DNA from: Ramazzottius varieornatus
Taxonomy: Eukaryota; Tardigrada; Eutardigrada; Parachela; Ramazzottiidae
Reading direction: 5' to 3'
NCBI GenBank assembly: GCA_001949185.1
Contig: BDGG01000009.1
Coordinates: forward strand, 1,299,347 to 1,363,346
Length of the DNA stretch: 64,000 nucleotides
This document shows, piece by piece, positions 1 to 20,322 of this stretch; positions within the stretch are counted from its first letter, which is position 1; each line of letters begins with the position of its first letter. Below the pieces are notes generated by a model. It made no database searches, had not been told where the DNA came from, and saw only the letters and a program-made list of their open reading frames with translations. Made by a program: the position numbers and the translations under genes.

Positions 1-1965
<1,965 letters not shown>

Positions 1966-3808
1966 TGCGCTCACGCTGTGATCTTGAAATCTCATTGTCA
2001 TTTCGTTCTCCTGACTTGTTGTTCAAAAATTAGTCTCCGATCCCGGTTGACTTTTAAAGAACAGTTATTTTTAACTTTTTTATCTTAGCTTTACTTTTTA
2101 TCACAGGTCAGAAGTCTACTCTCTCTCTCGGACACTTTATCAGTATTGATTGGTGTTTGCGTTGCGTCTCCTTGCGTACGGGTTTGGTCCTGGCTTTTAA
2201 AGCCCCATTCGCATTCAAAAGTCATTCGCACGTATTAGGTGCTATTTTCAAAATCTTGAATCTCCGCGCAATCGGTCAAGTGTCAAGTTCTTATCCGAGG
2301 AAAACGCCGTGTAGTCTTTTGCGACTTCATGGACCCGCTTTGACGGGTGACCGACAGGTGGCGCCACCGTTTTTATGACGACCTTAGCCAGCGTCCCTGA
2401 GATGGATTATAACGGTAACTATTCGATGCAGCCGGAAGTGTTTTTAAGCAGAGATTCCACGTTACGCAGTTGTACATGGAAATCTCGGATGTTATTTAGT
2501 TTTTGAATCAGCTTCTGAAAGCGACTTTGTCCTCGTGAATAATATACGTATTGAGCGACTGCAAACTGGTTCTTCATATGCAAAGCAGAGATGACGTCGC
2601 CCGGAAATCGTGCGAAGTCTTGCCAGATTAAACACTATAGAGGTACAGGAAATCGAGCACCAGCATGTTCTGTGCAAGTTAGAACTTGAAGGTACAGTAA
2701 ATTCATCTGCTGTCGTCGACGAGAACCAGAAAGACGCGTGTGAGCTTTCAAATTCCGCTGGCTCATCACGATCGATGACTGCATATATCAACATGTGTAA
2801 AAACCTCCTCGGTTCAATGGTTCGCATAGTCAAAATATGAACAGATTGGTTCCCTGTAAAGCATGGCGAGGGCGGAAGGTGTCAGCAGCTTTGTGGTTCA
2901 AAGTACTTTGCGGTTGTTTCAAGATAAGAAATTATTGGTCATTTTCCAGCGACAGCTACTGTAGACTGTTAGCTGATCGTGATCATTCCAAAGGGAAGTA
3001 ATATGAGGGCCTGGCTCGAAGATTAATAATCTTTCTCATGCAGGCCAATGGACGATGGGTGTAAATACTGCAGGAAGGTCAAAATAATTCGACGTAATGC
3101 AGACTACAGCCGTCGGTTCTCAAGGTCTGCAGGATGCGTACGGAGGTTACAATTATAGCGATCAGGCTAGATTCATTTCGACAAGCGGAGGAGAAATCTT
3201 GTCGGCTCAATAGGATTTAGTACTTGGTTCACCATATGATACCTGCAAATTACCGGCGGGATTTTGTCGAATGACACTGTCCGTTTAAATTAATGCCGGT
3301 GAATGTTAATTACCGTTATGTGGGAAAACTGCTTGTCACGATGATGTCATGGCCGTAAATGTTTACGGGCGTAAGGCTTACATACGGACAAGCTGACACT
3401 CGAATCAGTTTTGTTATCTCGTGCAGTCGTGCTGCGCTTCCTCCCTGGTCCTGGATTGGATAACTTGATCTTCTACGACGTTCCCGTTATCTTGTTGAAG
3501 GGCTTTTCCTCTGTCGTAAGATTCTGATGTACATGCATGCAGTTTGGTGTTCCAATTCATGGTTGAGAACCGAGGCGCAAAGACTTATGCTTGAAATCTG
3601 TTGATCACTCTCTAAAGGGTTGATCCTGGAAACTCGTCTTCTCGACCCAGGAGATCAAGTTCGGTGTTCGTTTGCTGGACAAGAGGACAAGTTTTCTACC
3701 AGCCGCTAGCCTGACGTCCGCTTTAAGCGGCGTTATATTGCCCCCTCTTATCCCGGCATGTTGGAAATTCAGTTTATCATGGATGATCGTCCTAATTAAA
3801 AAGCGAAC
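1966..3808. other. intergenic, between the two ABCC copies
   Basis: About 1.8 kb with no open frame showing a recognisable domain. It must contain the 3' end of the first transporter and the promoter of the second. I see no tandem repeat or clear mobile element in it. Confidence 0.5.
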
Positions 3809-10134
<6,326 letters not shown>

Positions 10135-11523
10135 TTTGGAGCACAGCACCTCCACTTGAAATAATTATGTTCCCTAATCTCTTGTTGATTTCCTATTTGA
10201 CAATTCAATTCGAAATTTGATTTACCGACGAAGAAATGACTCTAGTTCTTTTATTTCTGCTTTCAAATCTTACGTCAGATCAACTTAGATGGTTTGTTTT
10301 TAACCGTCGACCCGTCCTTTCAGTTTCAGGCACAAGTACGAATCCTTTTAATAGAGCCTCACTCTGCACAAAAATAATTGCCGTTTCACATGGTACTGAA
10401 AGCTGGCGATCTTCGAGGAGCTTTATGGTACTTTTCATGGACGGCCCGCGAATTTCGGTAGATTCAGATTCCGTAACCTTCTGTCACCTCCAGTTAGATC
10501 TGGTCTGAAGATCCCGGTGTTGTTTCGTCTTTTGGGGATCACAGGATGACTCTCTCGCGCTGACGTCAAGCGCCGAAAACACTGTTGGACGGAGACAGGC
10601 CGGGGATGACCGGTAGAGGTGTCTGCATCGGCCTGCCAGAATTCCTCTTGCGCAGTACAGTTTGTCAAGCCTTCTACGGCTTCTTCTAGGTACATCCCGT
10701 GCCGATAATTATGGTCGGTGAAGAGCATACCCAGAGTTTTCTCTCACGTCATACAGGCTCAACTCGTCAGGTAGCCCAGGTCCACTGTAGTGCTGCTGAA
10801 ACGCGCGTCTGTCGGAGCATGGTAAGCCAAAACGCGTAAACTGAAAATGGTAGACCATAAAATTACCGGAGCTGAGACTCGTATACAGGAAACCTTGACA
10901 TCGAATGCCGGTAACAATGCTTTTTCAAATCTCGAGCTAAGTGGTGCAGTCAATCAACCAAAGGATCGCTTTCTTCTTTTCATGTCCAAGCTATAGCAGC
11001 CATTTGATTGACTGATCTGACTCTTCGCTCAAATTAACAGTCATTTACGTCACAGAATTTGAACGTCATGGCTGAAATCTGCCCCGCATAACGCCTCGAC
11101 GTATGACGTCAAGGATACTTTACGGCGTTCTTCCTTCCAGCAACGCGCGCTTCAGCAGCACATCAGTGCCCAGGTCGCTGCCTGCATGGAAGGAAGATCA
11201 ATCGATTTTTCTCGATGGACTCTCGCTCAGAATCTCTGTCGGATTGACTCTTTTGCCTCCTCGGTAACTCGACGCCACAAGTCTATACCGATGTTACGTA
11301 TTTGGTGGAGTTTATGGCCGGTAAAGTTATTTTTACGATGTACCCAATTTTCTTACACGCTCATGTTAGGCTGCCATCTTACAGGTGATAGAGGTGAAGC
11401 CCGGGACATCTAAACTCATTTTGGGGATCAGCTCGCCTGGACACCTTCTTCCGAGGCTGAAACTTTGACGCTGCCAGCGAAAGCGCGGGTTGTAGTGAGT
11501 GGCATACTGGACTGTGGCGAATA
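10135..11523. other. intergenic, ABCC to kinesin
   Basis: About 1.4 kb without a recognisable gene on either strand. Short open frames here show no family resemblance or splice-linked continuation. Confidence 0.5.
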
Positions 11524-14500
11524 ATGCAGGCAGCCAAGAGTGAAGAAGCCGTTCGCGTTTTGGTTAGATGCCGTCCCTTGTCGGACAAAGAAGTGGCTGC
11601 AGGCTATAAGCCGTAAGTACGACCAAGCTTCCCACAAAAGTAGTGCTACCATCATCTTTCTCTAGGGTCGTTATAGTGGACAACAAGGCTAGGAAGATAA
11701 CGGTCAAGACGGATAAAGCAGAGAAGGGGGAGAAAGTTTACACTTTCGATGGAGTTTATGGCAGTGAGTAAGTGACAAGAGACGGAGAAGATCAGTGGCC
11801 ACCGAGTGCAGTACACCTTGTTTATTGGCGTTGTTTCACTGGGACTGCAGGTCGACGCAGGAAGATGTCTTTAACGGTTCCATACGGTCACTGGTCGACG
11901 CTGCCCTTCAAGGGTTCAATAGCACCATCTTTGCTTATGGACAAACCGGCACGGGCAAGACTTTCACCATGCAAGGTATGTATGTATCTGCGCGAGGTTG
12001 GTGGTAAAAGTTCACAAGATATTTTGATCGAGCCAAGGACGCTTCTTGTAATGCGCCAACTAAGTTAGTATCATGGCGGGGTGATGTCTTTGCAGGAAGT
12101 TCGAAAGATCCGGGGATAATTCCGCGCTCAATGCAGCAAATCTTCAGCCACATTGACTCGTCCATAAATGAACGCTATCTGGTCAACGCATCCTACATGG
12201 AAATCTACCAGGTGTTTACTTCTTTCCTGGCCGCTGCTAATCATAGTACAGGATGTTTCCACCGTTATGTCCTCCTGATACTACCAGAAATAAAGCTGAA
12301 TCCCTTCTTTCAGGAAGAACTTCACGACCTATTGCGGAAGCAGGGCAAAGAGGAGAATGCAAAAAAGATTGAGATTAAGGTGGACCAAAATGGCTCCATC
12401 TACGTCAAAGTAAGTGCCAATGTCAAGTACTGGCATCTGTCGGGACATTGTGGTGCCAGTCCTCGAACGATCGAACCTTTCGCTGCATGGGCATTGGGCT
12501 TTATGTTTGTTCGTCTATCTTTAGCACCTATCGCAGTATCAACTGAAAAGTGTTCGGCATATGGAGAAGATGATGGAGCGTGGCCAACAGAATCGATCAG
12601 TGGGGTGAATATAAACGGGAAATGTTGGCCTGTTTGACTTCTTTGGCATGATTAAAAATCGATCTGTGTGCAGGTCAACCGACATGAATGAATACAGCTC
12701 CAGATCGCATGCAATCTTCACCGTTAATATCGAATGCAGCCACTTGGGTCTCGATGGCAAGGAGCACATCAGAGTGGGCAAGTTGAATCTGGTCGATCTG
12801 GCCGGGTCGGAAAAGCAAGCCAAGACCAACTCTTCGGTTAGCACCTTTTTCCCTTGGATTTCAGTGTCCTTTTCGCCTGTTGACCGCCTGTGTCTTTGCA
12901 GGGGGAGCGTTTCAAGGAAGCCACTCAGATTAATCTCTCCCTTTCGACACTTGGCAAAGTTATTAATGCCCTGGTGGAAAAGTCCTCTCATGTTCCGTAC
13001 CGCGATTCAAAGTTGACAAGATTGCTGCAAGGTACAGCTGCGGAATGTGTGTCTTAGTGCCTGCTTCTGCTGTGACATGGTGTTTCTTACTTATACTTCA
13101 TAGATTCACTGGGCGGAAATTCCAAAACAATCATGGTGGCCAATATCGGTCCGGCCAGTTATAATGTCGAAGAAACTCTGTCAACACTAAGGTACGCTCG
13201 TCCATGCTTGTCCTGTGCCTTTCTCAAGACTTTGAGCGGCCATGTCCATATTACGCCGCCTCATCAACTTGCAGATATGCAAATCGAGCAAAGAACATCA
13301 AGAACACACCGCACATCAACGAAGACCCAAAAGACGCCAAACTGCGAGAGTACCTGGACGAGTTGTCCGCGTAAGTGTACCCACTGACGGACTACAACCA
13401 TCGATTTCCCGCTGAAGAGAGTCAAAAATTGTAGGCTGCGGGCCAAACTGGCTTCGCGCTCTTCAAATGGTTCAACAAGCGCCATCAGGAATGGGCAGTT
13501 GAATTTGGCTGACGTGGACGACGAAGAAGCCACCGAAGATGAGAGCTACATTTCGGCCCAGCAAGCGTTGAACAAGGAAAGGAATGCCATGTTGGCCGAC
13601 ACTGGTCTCAACGAGCAGGTATGACACAGTGCCAGGTCGAGATTCTTTCTGTCAATGGAAATTCATGTGTCATTTTTGACAGGAGAAACGGCAACTAGCC
13701 GAGGATTTTGCCCGTAAGGAAGAAGCCCTGAAAGGACGCGAGGTGGAACGGCAAGAGTTAAGGGCAAAGGTGGAGTCCATCGAAGAACGCATGCTTCGCG
13801 GACACTTGGTCAGTGTCCGCGAAAGACTTTCTGCGCAAGAAGAAGATTTGCGACGGAAACAGCAGGAGTTGGACGAACAAGAAGTACGCTTCAGCCTTCA
13901 GGCAAACTGCCTCAATAGGAAAGGTGGGTTTAAGTAGAGGAGAAAGTCATCAGTGCGCTGTTTGTATAGAGAAGGGAGAGTGACGTCATCGCGGCACTGG
14001 ACCGCGAGCACAGGGATGTGGCGCAGAAGAACAGTACCGTCTCCGTCCTCAAAGCAAACATTGACGTAACGAAAGCAAAGACTGCCAAGGTAAGAGCATT
14101 GGTGGTTTCAGTATGCATGACTTGTGCTCAGCCTTCTCCTTTCTTGCTCAGTTACAAGCCGAGCAGGAGGAACTGCGCAAAGCCATAAAAGAGGAAGAGG
14201 CCTTGGCCCGCAGTATCGGTCATACTCAAGTCGAGGAAGTGCAGCAGCTGCAGCAGCGAGAAGCTTTACTGTAAGAACGGACGGATGACAGAGCGACGCA
14301 GCAAACCTTTTCCCTTCGATAGTGCGGAGCAGTGTCCCAGCTATCGTCTACTTTTGCATCGCTCTTACCTTTTCAGGTGGACCATGATCAACTACTTTGT
14401 CCCTGCCAACTCGTGGGAACCTCTGCTGGAAGGTGCCGCTTACAGCGCAAGGAGGCGAGACTGGAGTCTACCGACGTACGTCTCAGAACTAGTTTGGTCC

Positions 14501-15169
14501 AGCCATCTTCCCCCCAACCATATAATAACGCTCTTTTCCCCCTAGTAAGTCGCAGTCAGTGACAAGACCTCCTCTCTTTCTCAATTACTCCGACGAACGC
14601 AAAAAGTACTTGGAGGAGAAGTACAACAGCCTTTTGGTATGGGCGATCCCCACTTGGTTTCTAGCCCTGGCGGCCAGATGAATAGTTTCTCTTTGTAGTG
14701 GGAAAACATTCTACCTGTGCCGGTAGAGATGGATGATGTGGAAGGTAATAAGGAAACTACAGAGGGTGAAGCTACATTCGATGCCGAAGAGGCTGTCTAT
14801 AACAAAATGCTGGCTGGAGCTCTAGACGCTGCCTGCCATGAGGAAGACATCGTGGTTGATGCAGAGTATGTTACAAAGGGCTCCAATGTCAAGACCTTAT
14901 TCGATTGAGTTCTTTGGTGTCTGAATTCAACTTTTTCAGTGTGTATACCATTGAGCGTGAGCCGTCATCTGGATATAGCGGGTCGTCCCACTCGCAGTCC
15001 TTGTCGCGCAGCAGTGCTGCCACCCCTAAACCCTCTCGGTATGTTCCGTAGCTTTCTTGCTCTCCTGTCAGATGAAGCCTCGGTCGCAATCGGTGGCATT
15101 AATTTCAGAAGTCCCACTGACCAGAAGCCACTAGAAAGATATCCTTCGGCTGGAGGCTGGCTCAAATGA
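11524..15169 (+). CDS. KIF3B: kinesin-2 heavy chain, KIF3B-like
   Basis: Plus-end microtubule motor of heterotrimeric kinesin-2, which drives anterograde intraflagellar transport. Exons: 11524-11612, 11666-11767, 11851-11975, 12096-12211, 12314-12409, 12525-12604, 12674-12836, 12902-13031, 13104-13191, 13275-13370, 13435-13618, 13683-13883, 13970-14089, 14152-14270, 14377-14475, 14546-14636, 14699-14865, 14940-15038, 15109-15169; about 741 residues (human KIF3B 747). The motor shows P-loop GQTGTGKT, switch I around YSSRSHAIF, switch II DLAGSE and neck [11 protein letters not shown] charged coiled-coil stalk follows, then the kinesin-2 segment [10 protein letters not shown] before a serine-rich tail. 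[11 protein letters not shown] and [14 protein letters not shown] favour KIF3B/C over KIF3A or KIF17. The donor at 13884, not 13924, is required, because the later one makes the next exon stop. Confidence 0.93.
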
Positions 15170-15539
15170 GGTAAGCTGCTGGTGGGCTATCGGGGTGATG
15201 GGGACAGCAGACTTTGGACCACGACCATGTTGATATCGAGGCCGACCATGTTGATCTATGTTGATGATAATATCTCGACAAGAAGTCTTTCGGCTGAATG
15301 GGCAAGTTAGCTGTCGGATCGTGCAGTACTTTGATAACCATACCGCGTGATAGACGCAGCGAGAACGTTGCTTCTTCCCCGCTTTGCGTTCGTTACTCTC
15401 CGCTTGGCGTCTGATCTCCTCGTCTTTCTGTCACAAGCTTCTGACCACATTGCTTCGATCGAAGTTCGGCGCGAAGATTCCAGGTGTTTATTGTGAAATT
15501 AAATCTGGGCCCAAGATCCCTTTCTCTTTGTTTGGTAAA
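15170..15539. other. intergenic, kinesin to mannosidase
   Basis: 370 bp between a kinesin stop and the mannosidase start on the same strand. It presumably holds the kinesin 3'UTR and the mannosidase promoter. An upstream in-frame ATG at 15384 exists, but the ATG at 15540 gives a proper signal peptide. Confidence 0.45.
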
Positions 15540-18500
15540 ATGAACAAATGTTTGCTCATCGCTTTGTGGATTTTCTTGCTGCAATATTTCCACGTGGGAA
15601 ATTGTGTGGTGGCTGCTCAATGGCGCAAAGTCAAACGTCGGGGTGATCCACCCGCGATGTGCGGGTATGATGTATGTTAGTCGGTCCTTTCTCCCCTGAC
15701 TGTTTGGTTGTACAGTCCTACCTGCGAGATGTGACAATTGCTTTTTCTGCGACTGAACATCAGTTTTGAACGGGATTGCTCGCAAAACGTCTACGGCGAA
15801 CAGTGTGGCGAGTCTCGTGGACATATGAACCGTCCAGAACTGAAATCGGGCGATTCAACTGTCACATCTCGCAGGTAGGACTGTACTCGAATTCTTGCGC
15901 TCGAAAAACATGGAAGAAGTAGGGCTGTTTTTTATTTACTTCTAGTCCTGCCCAAGCGGTAAACCCGGCATGGTCAACGTGCACATCATTGCCCACACCC
16001 ACAACGATGTCGGATGGTCAGTACAAACAAGCCCAATAGTTTTTGCCATCTATCTTGTCCTTTTCTGTCATTTTATTTCGGAGCATTTTCCATTTTTTAG
16101 GCTGAAGACCGTCGATCAGTATTACTATGGATCGAGGGGAAACATTCAGGTAGGTGAACAACCCGCTTGTCGACATTCATGTGTGGCGTTCTGTACAAAA
16201 TACTACTTATGCATTGTGTGTTCAGATCGCTGGAGTTCAGTATATCCTGGACTCTGTGGTGGATGCGCTAATGGAGGATGAATCTCGGAGGTTCATCTAC
16301 GTGGAGACGGCCTTCTTCTGGCGGTGGTGGCTGCAACAAGATGACCAGATGCACCATACCGTCCACCGACTGGTCAAAGAAGGTATACACTGTACTGTGC
16401 TGTACTGCGCGCGTTATCGACCGAAGATTGCTACCTTCACGGGAAAAAGCGATGTGGCGCCTTTTTGCAGGTCGCCTGGAATTTATCAGCGGTGGATGGA
16501 GTATGAATGACGAAGCCGTGACCCACTATAGTTCCATTATCGATAATTTCGCCTGGGGACTTCGCAAGCTCAATGACACATTTGGCCTGTGCGGCCGACC
16601 AAAGGTTGGCTGCTGTCAGCTGTTCTCCTTTGGACAACGTCCACCTTCTATCTCTGTCTGTTGCAGGTCGGATGGCAGATCGACCCTTTTGGCCACTGTA
16701 AGTGTCACTATACTTTCCCCTCGTTTATCGTCTATGCCGAGGTATGGTTTGTCTAAAGTTGTGTCGCTTTTTGACGTCAGCCCGCGAGCAAGCCGCCATC
16801 TTTGCCATGCTGGGCTTCGACGGAGCCTTCTTGGGGCGAATCGACCAGCAGGTGCGTATTGGCACATGTGCACTTTGGCCCTGGGCTTCGACAAGGAAAC
16901 AAGCTTGTGCTGTAGGATAAAGATACACGGGCCGCCGAGAAAACAATGGAGATGGTCTGGGAAGGCAGTGACAGCTTGGGTCAAGCGGCGGACCTCTTTA
17001 CCGGCATTCTGCCAAACGTCTACTGGCCTCCTGCCACCTTCTGCTTCGACCTGCTGTGCGGTGAACAACCCATCATGGTAAGCACATTCCCTTCTTTCCA
17101 TGAAAATTGACCTGAGCAGTCTGTTGCCTCAATTGCGTCATAGGCCTTTGCTGTGATAGGATGATCCCAGGTTATCAGACTATAATGTGGACGAGCGCGT
17201 CGACACCTTTATCCAAGTAGTCCAAAATCAGACAAAAATGTACGCCACCAACAACCTCGTCATCACAATGGGCAACGACTTTAATTATCAGCAAGCCAAC
17301 GTCTGGTTCAAGAACATGGACAAGCTCTTCAAATACGTCAACGCACGAGTAAGGCTGATTAGATGAAGGGCCAAAGGCCAACCTGTTCATCATCTATTTC
17401 TGTGTTGGTATTTTGACACATGTGCTGTCTTTAATTCCAGCAAGCAAACGGGTCAAACATCAATTTATTTTACTCGACACCGTCCTGCTACTTGAAAGCT
17501 CTGAACCAAGCCAACGTGTCGTGGCCCGTCAAGAATGACGACTTTTTGCCCTACGCTTCCGGGGCCCACACTTACTGGACGGGCTTTTTCAGCAGCCGAC
17601 CGGCCTTCAAGCGAATGGAGCGAGAGGCTTCCTCTTTCCTGGCGCAGTGCAAGCAGATTGATGCGTTGGCTGGACTGGGTCCCCAGGACCAGCACGAGGT
17701 GGCGCAGCTGCGCGAGGCAGTGGGAGTGGCGCAACACCACGATGCCATCACGTAATTCCATCCATCCTTATAACGAGCAGTCTTTGTACCAACACATGAC
17801 TAGAGTAGCCTTTTGCAGAGGGACAGAACGGCAGCATGTAGCTGACGATTACGCCAGACAGCTGGCTGAGGGCATCGGAGAATGTCAAGACGTGGTGGCC
17901 GATGGCATCAACAAGCTATCCAAGGTCTCCTCGCCCATCCAGTATCAATTCTGCGACTTGCTGAACATTAGCCAGTGCCACGTGACGGAAAACCTCGGCC
18001 AGGTTTGTCGTCCTCAGGACACCATGCTCGACCTTAGGAAATGCTCCCTTTGTGCCTGATGACCTTAGCCGCTGCTTTCCCTTGTTAGACAACCATCGTT
18101 TTATGGAACTCTCTTTCGCGGACAGTGAACCATTACGTCCGTCTGCCCGTCAAAGATGGCGACTATAGCGTTACAGGAGCAGGCAACAGCGATGTGCCGG
18201 TACAGATAACGCCCTTGCCCAAAGAGCTGCTGACTATCCCTGGGCGCATCAGCGCAGCTACACACGAGCTAACCTTCCGCGCCAAACTGCCACCTGTCGG
18301 ATTTGCTACTTACCTCATCAAAAGTACGAAACTTGTCCTGTAACAGTCAAGGCACAGTAATCCACAGAAGGCTGTCTAACCAGGACTGTAGCTGACACTT
18401 TCTGACAAGACTCGAACATTGACTGTTTGTTGCAGAAGTTTCCAAATCGCGACCCAAGAAATACAATCGAGGACGAGTTCTTCAGCGGACAGCCCGTAGT

Positions 18501-20322
18501 GACTATTTGCAGAACGAAGATGTGGTTGTGCAGAACGAGGTACAGTATCAACGGGCAGTTGGTTTGTCCTTACAGAAGATGAGTTGCTGTTGGAAAGCTG
18601 CTGCTTTGTTGCAGTTTCTGTCGCTGGCTTTCGATCAAGCTACGGGAGCGCTCAAGTCGCTGACCAACCTGGAGAGTAAAGACAGCATCGCCATCAGCCA
18701 AAGTTTCGGCTACTACATCGGCTCCGTCGGCGATAACTCCAAGGAGGAGTTGAGAGCAGCAGGCGCCTATATATCGCGACCCAACTGCAGCGACGGATGC
18801 TGGAAGGAACTGAAGAGTAACGGCTCCTATGAAGTTGTCAAGGTAAGATGTGCATGTCTCAAGGTAAGGCTGGCCAGGACGCCTTGTGCATTGCCTGTAG
18901 GGAGCCCTGGGACAAGAAGTGCGCCAGTACATCAACCCCTGGATCTCGCAAGTCATACGGCTGCATACCACTTCCAAGCATGTCAACTTCGAATGGCAAG
19001 TTGGGCCAATTCCCATCGGGTGAGTACATGACCGACATCACTTGTCAAATTCATTGTTGCTGATGGGTTGCTGCTCTGCAGGGACGACGTCGGCAAAGAG
19101 ATTATCTCGCGCTTTTCCACCAGTATGAAAACGGGCGAAGAATTCTGGACAGACTCCAACGGTCGCCAGAACATTAGAAGAGTGTAAGGCAACCTTGTGT
19201 ATTTGTCCACCGTGCTGCACACCCACCCTATTAATAACACGATGACGTTATCATTCATAGTCGCAACTTTCGCTCTACCTTCAAGATAAACATTACGGAG
19301 CCTGTTGCCAGCAACTACTACCCGGTGGTCGACCGGCTTTTCGTCCGAGACAATGGACAAAAGACGCAACTGACCATTCTGACCGATCGCGCTCAAGGTG
19401 GCGCCAGCTTGAATGAAGGCCAAGTGGAACTGATGGTACAGTATGTGCTTGCACACATGCGCTTAACATAACAACAAATTCTGTTCGGCAGGCATCATTA
19501 TAGCAATTCTTCACTACGATTGATCTGTTTCCTTGTCGTTTTCATTCTTGGAACGCATGGAAGATTGTGTACTATTGGGGTTGAAGATTGGCTTTTGGCT
19601 GTAGGTGCATCGGCGTCTGCTGGTGGACGACTGGCTGGGTGTGTCGGAGCCTCTGAACGAAGTGGGCCTTGGTCAAGGGCTGGTCATACGAGGAACGCAC
19701 CGTCTCATCTTGGCCAAGATTGACAAGTCCGCGGCCCGTTATCGAGCCTTGAGCCAGGCAAGTTACTGGCATCCTACCATTCTCTTCACAGCGGTTACAA
19801 CGCAAGAGTCAAGGCTGGAGGCGCTGAAACAGTCCAGCGTAAGTTGACGATGGCTTACTGCCTCTGCCCCACCTTCCTCCCTATCCACACTTTCTGTAGT
19901 ATACGGGCATAGCCGACGCCCTGCCAGACAATGTCAATCTTCTGAGCATCGAGCAATGGAAAGGCTCATCCTTGCTTGTGCGTCTCGAGCACATGTTCGA
20001 CATCAACGAGGACCCACTCTTGTCCCAGCCCATTACTGTCGATCTGCAGCATGTCTTTCACGACTTTGACATTCTCGCCATCCGAGAAATGACGCTGGAT
20101 GGAAACATCGCTCTGACAGACGTCAACAAATTGACATGGCAAAAACGGGCCTCAAATGGTAAGATCTCCCATCTACCATCGTCCAGCGATATCACGTCTT
20201 TCTATCACGGTGTGTTTTTTACTGCAGCTCCTCGCAGGAAAGTTTTTGTCAGTGTGGCCAACACAACTGTAACGCTTTCCCCGATGGAAATCCGTACATT
20301 CCAGATCGAAATCAAGCAATGA
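15540..20322 (+). CDS. MAN2B1: lysosomal alpha-mannosidase
   Basis: Glycoside hydrolase family 38 enzyme that cleaves alpha-linked mannose from N-glycans in the lysosome. About 1013 residues (human 1011). Exons: 15540-15671, 15946-16016, 16101-16149, 16226-16382, 16471-16604, 16667-16697, 16781-16851, 16916-17077, 17160-17348, 17441-17751, 17819-18002, 18089-18323, 18436-18539, 18615-18842, 18901-19019, 19082-19183, 19261-19435, 19605-19838, 19900-20158, 20228-20322. The N terminus is a hydrophobic signal peptide ([15 protein letters not shown]...). The zinc-site motif is AHTHNDVGW, the nucleophile Asp lies in GWQIDPFGH, and the second metal/catalytic region is AQHHDAIT. Several N-glycosylation sequons are visible. 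Intron 1 carries an inverted-repeat element. The last intron (69 bp) is stop-free and in frame, so read-through is possible. The 31-bp exon 16667-16697 carries the end of the catalytic motif. Confidence 0.95.
15711..15885. mobile_element. MITE-like element with 30-bp terminal inverted repeats in MAN2B1 intron 1
   Basis: A 175-bp segment whose left end (15711-15740) and right end (15856-15885) are reverse complements at 29 of 30 positions. The ends read TA-CAGTCCTACC and GGTAGGACTG-TA, so the repeats begin with CAGT and are bounded by TA, as expected for a non-autonomous Tc1/mariner-type insertion. No coding capacity. It lies wholly inside the first intron (15672-15945). The superfamily is inferred from the ends only. 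Confidence 0.72.

Noticed and set aside
13884-13933. Alternative kinesin donor at 13924 (gtgggt)
   Set aside because: Using it forces a TGA a few codons into the next exon; the donor at 13884 keeps the coiled coil open.
14866-14908. Kinesin ending at the in-frame TGA at 14908
   Set aside because: A gtatgt donor at 14866 joins in phase to two more exons, giving a length and basic tail like KIF3B; the short version remains possible as an isoform.
19758-19791. Possible 34-bp GC-AG intron in MAN2B1 exon 18
   Set aside because: Too short to splice in this gene set, and removing it would shift the frame; the open frame reads through in register with the next exon.
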